Positions 13,272 through 16,848 of a stretch of 16,848 nt of DNA are shown here, one piece after another (within the stretch, counting starts at the first letter, position 1; each line of letters opens with the position of its first letter). The translations under genes and the position numbers were made by a program. Origin of the DNA: Haloferacaceae archaeon (GTDB taxonomy: Archaea; Halobacteriota; Halobacteria; Halobacteriales; Haloferacaceae). The stretch spans positions 1 to 16,848 of the forward strand of contig PWFE01000020.1 in NCBI GenBank assembly GCA_003554115.1. Direction: 5' to 3'. Below the pieces are notes generated by a model that was not told the origin of the DNA, searched no databases, and saw only the letters and a list, made by a program, of their open reading frames with translations.

Positions 13272-14361
13272 AGCTTTGTGAGAGTGCTGGCGACCGATCT
13301 GAGACCAGTGTTGCGGTCAGATAGATCCCGATAGCGACGACGATTACCGATCCGCCGGAGGGCAGGCCCTGCCAGACTGAAAAGCCGATTCCCAGAAGAA
13401 TCGAACACTGCCCGAACAGTACCGAGAGATACAGCGTCTCACGGAACCCTTGGGCGACTTGGGAGGCGGCAGCAACCGGAATCACAAGCAGGCCGGCAAC
13501 CAGAATCACGCCGAGAATCTGCATCGCGCCAACGACAACCACCGCGGTCAGGACGACCAACAGCGCGTTGTACCAGCCGACCTCCAGTCGGGCGACGCGG
13601 GCGGCCTTCTCGTCGAACGTGATAAAGAGGAACTGCTTGTAGTTGAACGCCACGAGCGCGACGACAACCACAGAAAGAGCGGCGACGAGCCGTGCGCCGC
13701 CGGCGGTCACAATCGCCAGATCACCAAACAGGAAATCCTCGATGTCGATGGGTACTGAGACGAACGAACGACCCCACGAGATCAACAGCGTGCCGACGGC
13801 GAAACTGCCGGTGAGCACAATGGCAATCGGCACGTCGCCGTAGCTGTCAGTTCGGTCGACCAGCCACTGGAGTCCGAGCGCAGCGATCACGCTTACAATA
13901 AGCGCGACGAACACGAGCAGCCCACCCGACCCAGCGATGCCGAGTGCGCCAATGAGGATGATTCCGACTGCAACCCCGGCAAAGGCAGTGTGGGCCAGCG
14001 TCTCGCCAATCAATGCCATCTGGCGGTGGACCAAATACGTCCCCACCAGCGGACCGACAATGCCGACGAGCACACCGGTCGCAATCGCCCGCCACATGAA
14101 CGGATGCCGAAAGACGTTGGTGCCGAGATAGAAATCCATCCACGCGCCAATGAGAAGGAACTGCGCGAAGCCGTTGGCCGCCAGCGTTCCGACCGAACCG
14201 GGCAGCGTCCGCAGCCAGTCGACAAAAATAAACGAGACCATCAGGGCACCGAGCAGCCCGACCAGAATCAGGCTGACTTCCTCGATGCGTCGACGCAGCG
14301 ATGTCGACGTCGAGAGCTCGGTCGCAGTCGCAGACTCGTGGGCTTCTGTCTCGCTGCTCAT
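13270..14361 (-). CDS. znuB: Zinc/manganese ABC transporter permease (ABC-3 family)
   Basis: A 363-residue integral-membrane permease that carries Zn or Mn across the cytoplasmic membrane. A 28-residue polar N-terminal tail is followed by about nine hydrophobic spans, roughly at 29-48, 59-79, 91-112, 120-168 (two), 176-195, 224-240, 264-304 (two), 309-330 and 336-353. ABC-3 signatures are HRQMALIGETLAHTAFAGVA (112-131), LFGDLAIVT (211-219), the ATPase-contact loop FITFDEKAARVARLE (246-260) and ILGVILVAGLLVIPVAAA (282-299). The tail is longer than in bacterial ZnuB. The ATG overlaps the znuC stop by 4 bases (ATGA), showing translational coupling. The family does not distinguish Zn from Mn by sequence alone. 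Zinc is favoured here by the histidine-rich partners. Confidence 0.93.
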   Translation of the reverse strand: MSSETEAHESATATELSTSTSLRRRIEEVSLILVGLLGALMVSFIFVDWLRTLPGSVGTLAANGFAQFLLIGAWMDFYLGTNVFRHPFMWRAIATGVLVGIVGPLVGTYLVHRQMALIGETLAHTAFAGVAVGIILIGALGIAGSGGLLVFVALIVSVIAALGLQWLVDRTDSYGDVPIAIVLTGSFAVGTLLISWGRSFVSVPIDIEDFLFGDLAIVTAGGARLVAALSVVVVALVAFNYKQFLFITFDEKAARVARLEVGWYNALLVVLTAVVVVGAMQILGVILVAGLLVIPVAAASQVAQGFRETLYLSVLFGQCSILLGIGFSVWQGLPSGGSVIVVAIGIYLTATLVSDRSPALSQS

Positions 14362-15149
14362 GGATGGTGGTGATGAATAATACCGCTTTCTTTGCCGTAG
14401 GCCTCCGAAAGTGCGTCACTTTCGATAAACGAGACCGTATCGCCGTGATGGAACAGTTGACGGTTGATACAGGCGACTTTGTTGACGTGCGTCGTGAGCA
14501 CGTCGACATCGTGTTCGATCAGAATAATCGTAATCCCTTGTTGATTGAGTTCGTCAAGTAATCCATAAAAATCCGCCCGAGAGTCGGCATCAACGCCGAC
14601 TGTTGGCTCATCCAGTGCGAGCAGGTCAGCTTCGCTGGCGAGTGCACGAGCAATAAATGCTCGCTGGCGCTGGCCGCCTGAGACGGCGCTAATTGGGCGA
14701 TCTGCGAGATCCGAAATGCCGACGCGTTCGATTGCCTCGTCGACGATCTCGTGGTCCTCGCTACCGAGCCGTCCGTGGCCGACGTGGGCAAAGCGACCCA
14801 TCAACACTGCTTCGCGGATTGTCACGGGCATCGAGCCGCCGCGATCGGTCGAGCGCTGGGCGACATACCCAAGCCGCTGGCCGTCTTCGAACTCGGTTGC
14901 GGGCTCGCCGAACAGTCTGATCGAGCCGCTGTCGGGCTGATGGAGGCCAATAATCAGGTGCAACAGCGTGGTTTTCCCCGAGCCGTTCGGCCCGATAAGG
15001 CCCAGAAAATCACCCGCGTCGATCGACAGCGAGATGTCTTCGAGCGCAACCGTGGTGCCGTAGGAGAACGTGACATCTTCGACGTCGACGACGGTCGTCA
15101 TCTGTCCGGGGCTACTCCCAGTCGAGGGTTGAGTCTTTTCATTGCTCAC
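14358..15149 (-). CDS. znuC: Zinc/manganese ABC transporter ATP-binding protein
   Basis: A 263-residue ATPase that energises the transporter. It has Walker A GPNGSGKT (53-60), a Q-loop near YVAQR (95-99), signature SGGQRQR (157-163), Walker B LLALDEP (176-182), D-loop GVDADS and the H-loop His213 in IEHD. All are intact. The protein ends in the run HHHH just before a final Pro (259-262), an unusual metal-binding-looking tail in the ATPase itself. I chose the GTG at 15149 because it overlaps the znuA stop as GTGA, mirroring the ATGA overlap at the znuB end. The alternative is an ATG at 15101, which gives the compact ABC core (TTVVDVEDVTFSYG) without the 16-residue lead. Upstream in-frame codons to 15227 would run deep into znuA. 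Confidence 0.93.
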   Translation of the reverse strand: MSNEKTQPSTGSSPGQMTTVVDVEDVTFSYGTTVALEDISLSIDAGDFLGLIGPNGSGKTTLLHLIIGLHQPDSGSIRLFGEPATEFEDGQRLGYVAQRSTDRGGSMPVTIREAVLMGRFAHVGHGRLGSEDHEIVDEAIERVGISDLADRPISAVSGGQRQRAFIARALASEADLLALDEPTVGVDADSRADFYGLLDELNQQGITIILIEHDVDVLTTHVNKVACINRQLFHHGDTVSFIESDALSEAYGKESGIIHHHHP

Positions 15150-16528
15150 GCTCTGAGTGCTGCCCGCAGCGAGGGGATGTTGATCTCTTCCATCTGTTCG
15201 ACCCATCCATACCCCTCTTCGTTCCACTCAGCGGTTGTTCCCTCCGCAGGCGTCAGGGGTTCGGCGTTGTCGACGTCGCTGTTTTCGAAGATGGTCTCGA
15301 CCATCTGTGGGACCTCTTCGCCGGGGTTGGCTGACTCAAACGGATCGTACAGAACAGTATCGATGTCGTTTTCCTCAATAACGTCGAGTAGATCCCCGAT
15401 GTCTCCCGGCGAAACGCTGTCGTCCGGCGAAATGCCAGTTGGTGTGTACAGTTCGAAATCATACCGGCGTTCGACATACTGGAACGAATCGTGGGCCGCA
15501 AAAACCGCGATGTCGAGTTCCGCCTCCTCGACAACCGCTTCGAATTCCTGGTGGACTTCGTCAAGTCGTTCGTTATACTCCTCGGCGTTGGCCTGATAGA
15601 TTTCAGCGTTGTCGGGGTCGACCTCGCCGAGTTCGTCGGCAATGGTTCCAACGACGCGCTGGGCCAATACGGGATCGACCCAAACGTGTGGATCATGAAA
15701 ATCGCTGGCTCCGTCGTCCTCGATGGACTCGACGACCTCGAAGGAGGCGGGTTCGTCGTCCGTATCGTAGATCAGCTCGTCGCCGCGGCGAATCTCGAAG
15801 ACGACGGCCGTATTACCGAGTTCGCGGCCGTGAAACTCGACGTGATCTCCGTGGGATTCGACGTCGACGATCGCGTCTTCACCGTCAGCCACGCGGGCGT
15901 CAAGTCGGTATTCTTCGTCTTCTCCGAGCGGGACGACGTAGCTCTCGGTGTCTTCGAGGACGATCCCAATCGGGAGGCTGTCGTCGAGTTCGACGTCCGG
16001 AAGGCCGCCGTGCCAGTGGTCCGTATGCCAGTAGCCGAGCTGCTGGTCGGACCGGAGATCGATAATGTTCCACTCGTTTAGTCGAAGGTTCTCTTCGGGA
16101 TACTCCCGGTCGTGGTCGGGTTCGGGAAGCGCGCCCGAATCCAGCGAGATGAGGTGTGATTCGAGTCCCTGCATGGCGTCGACGACGTGGACGTCATCGT
16201 AGTCAGCACGGAGTTCGCTAGCGACGTCTTGGGCCCACGAAAACTCGGGTGTGTCGAAATAAATGAACATCTCCGAGGAGGCGATATCCCGAGTGAGATC
16301 GCCGTCGGGACTCCAGCCATGGCCCATCGAGCCGGTCTCGACTGGGTTTTCGAAACTGTACTCCTCACCGGCGACCTGTTCGGCCCAATCCCAGAGGGCG
16401 AAAAAGTTGGCGTACCCGCTTCGTGTGCCACCGCTGCCCTCGAACGGATCGGACAGACAGCCAGCGACCGAGCCGAGTGCTGCAAGCCCACCACCGGCTT
16501 TCAGCACTGCGCGTCGAGTCTGATTCAT
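15146..16528 (-). CDS. znuA: Zinc/manganese-binding lipoprotein of ABC transporter, with inserted domain
   Basis: A 460-residue cluster 9-type solute-binding protein held outside the membrane. The N-terminus is a Tat signal with lipobox: T4-R5-R6-AVLK, then AALGSVAGC with lipidation at Cys24. Likely metal ligands are His70 (GSMGHGW), His281 (FHDPHVWVDP) and His346 (FAAHDSFQYVERRYDFE), in the usual order. An acidic residue near 398 (DPFESANPGEE) may be the fourth. Members usually have 300-350 residues. The excess lies between the first two ligand sites: about residues 165-268 hold YWHTDHWHGGLPD and ESHGDHVEFHGRELG, followed by an Ig-like TAVVFEIRRGD pattern. It is the first gene of znuACB. The start is fixed by the Tat motif and a TATA-like box about 26 bases upstream. 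Confidence 0.92.
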   Translation of the reverse strand: MNQTRRAVLKAGGGLAALGSVAGCLSDPFEGSGGTRSGYANFFALWDWAEQVAGEEYSFENPVETGSMGHGWSPDGDLTRDIASSEMFIYFDTPEFSWAQDVASELRADYDDVHVVDAMQGLESHLISLDSGALPEPDHDREYPEENLRLNEWNIIDLRSDQQLGYWHTDHWHGGLPDVELDDSLPIGIVLEDTESYVVPLGEDEEYRLDARVADGEDAIVDVESHGDHVEFHGRELGNTAVVFEIRRGDELIYDTDDEPASFEVVESIEDDGASDFHDPHVWVDPVLAQRVVGTIADELGEVDPDNAEIYQANAEEYNERLDEVHQEFEAVVEEAELDIAVFAAHDSFQYVERRYDFELYTPTGISPDDSVSPGDIGDLLDVIEENDIDTVLYDPFESANPGEEVPQMVETIFENSDVDNAEPLTPAEGTTAEWNEEGYGWVEQMEEINIPSLRAALRA

Positions 16529-16546
16529 ACCTACTAGTTCAGCCTA

Positions 16547-16578
16547 GAGCCTAAAAGTATTATTATTCGAGTCTAAAA
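16547..16578 (-). promoter_or_regulatory. znuA promoter with two 10-bp direct repeats
   Basis: On the minus strand, TTTTAGACTC (16569-16578) and TTTTAGGCTC (16547-16556) are direct repeats with a 22-bp period, about two helical turns, differing at one base. The proximal copy contains the TATA-like CTTTTAGG, centred about 26 bases before the znuA ATG. It is followed by a second TAGGCT (TAGGCTC-TAGGCTG). A repressor bound here would block TBP. The layout and TTAGGCT half-sites recall DtxR/MntR-type metalloregulators, but the regulator is not identified. Confidence 0.55.
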
Positions 16579-16616
16579 ATTTAATAACGAGTGGGAGAGC
16601 CGCCGAGTCGATTCGG

Positions 16617-16848
16617 TTATTCAGCAGTCAGTTCGAGGACAGCGCGGCCGTGGTCGAGTTCGACAACGACGTACTCATCGATCAGGTCGCACTCGTCGAC
16701 GCCCTCCTGCTCGTAGAGCAGTTCGCCTTCGACCGCAGTGACCGTTCCTTCGTGGGTGAAGAAGGCGAACGTATCGCCATCGCTGTGATCATGGTCGTGA
16801 TCGTGGTCGTCGTGATCGTGGTCGTCGTGATCGTGGTCGTCGTGATCG
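16617..16848 (-). CDS. His/Asp-repeat protein, C-terminal part (5' end outside window)
   Basis: An open frame running from beyond the window edge to the TAA at 16617, giving 76 visible residues. It is not a protein I recognise. The visible N-terminal part is pure His and Asp: the unit DHDDH repeats three times, followed by HDHDHDHS. A compact C-terminal tail of about 54 residues follows, beginning DGDTFAFFTHEGTVTAVEG and ending VVVELDHGRAVLELTAE. It is predicted beta-rich, with one Cys in DECDLIDEY. The His/Asp run should bind zinc, nickel or cobalt. The frame is credible because the tail is acidic, like its neighbours, and keeps codon-position GC bias. It lies 88 bases upstream of znuA on the same strand, so it may be a metal chaperone, a transporter loop or a buffer protein. 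Confidence 0.7.
   Translation of the reverse strand, partial: DHDDHDHDDHDHDDHDHDHDHSDGDTFAFFTHEGTVTAVEGELLYEQEGVDECDLIDEYVVVELDHGRAVLELTAE
16803..16847. repeat. 15-bp perfect tandem repeat (three units) at the window edge
   Basis: Unit GTGGTCGTCGTGATC occurs three times without change and continues to the last base of the window. It encodes the His/Asp run on the minus strand. The copy number is a lower bound because the window ends inside the array. Confidence 0.85.

Noticed and set aside
13084..13281. 65-codon plus-strand open frame in the gap before acd
   Set aside because: Its product is rich in Tyr, Asn and Ser and not acidic, unlike every other protein here. It runs through the AT-rich block and the tandem repeat and has no family resemblance.
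15491..16081. Plus-strand open frame opposite znuA (196 codons)
   Set aside because: It lies completely within znuA, whose Tat signal, metal ligands and operon position are clear. The product has no motif.
16796..16848. CRISPR-like array at the window end
   Set aside because: The repeat is 15 bp with no spacers and is in frame as His/Asp codons, so it is a coding tandem repeat.

Overview
The window is ordinary chromosomal sequence from a haloarchaeon (class Halobacteria). The proteins are acidic (Asp/Glu-rich, Lys-poor), and the genes are archaeal: uL16/L10e, RNase P component 4, Tsr3, archaeal-type CMP kinase and ADP-forming acetyl-CoA synthetase. AT-rich archaeal TATA-like boxes sit about 27-29 bases before many start codons, which points to largely leaderless mRNAs. 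The sequence is moderately GC-rich and full of GTCGAC. I saw no rRNA or tRNA gene, insertion sequence, CRISPR array or prophage. The genus cannot be fixed by eye.

Layout. 1-3.8 kb is an information-processing block: tsr3 (rRNA acp-transferase), a SnoaL-like protein, a RimK-like ATP-grasp ligase just downstream of rpl10e, an SRPBCC protein, rnp4 (RNase P), and a charged protein with a Gly/Met-rich middle. 3.9-5.3 kb encodes a soluble methyl-accepting transducer. 5.3-9.7 kb holds a cysteine-rich DUF2797 protein divergent from a GCS2-type glutamate-cysteine-ligase-like protein, a CMP-kinase-like protein with no P-loop lysine, a TANGO2/NRDE protein and a small winged-helix regulator. 9.9-13.0 kb is a translationally coupled pair: a fused ADP-forming acyl-CoA synthetase followed by a BioD-like/DRTGG protein.

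13.3-16.8 kb, all on the minus strand, is a zinc (or manganese) uptake locus. It reads, in transcription order, from a 5'-truncated His/Asp-repeat protein at the window edge to znuA (Tat lipoprotein), znuC (ATPase) and znuB (permease). The three znu genes are joined by 4-base GTGA and ATGA overlaps. The binding protein carries an inserted His-bearing, Ig-like segment of about 100 residues. The ATPase ends in four histidines. Two 10-bp direct repeats 22 bp apart overlap the znuA promoter.

Most genes are housekeeping or conserved haloarchaeal genes. The best candidates for something undescribed are the metal-uptake locus (inserted domain, His-rich partner, promoter repeats), a GTAG-N7-CTAC dyad found twice between the DUF2797 and GCS2 genes and once more at 9.8 kb, the ATP-grasp ligase next to rpl10e, and the protein coupled to the acyl-CoA synthetase.
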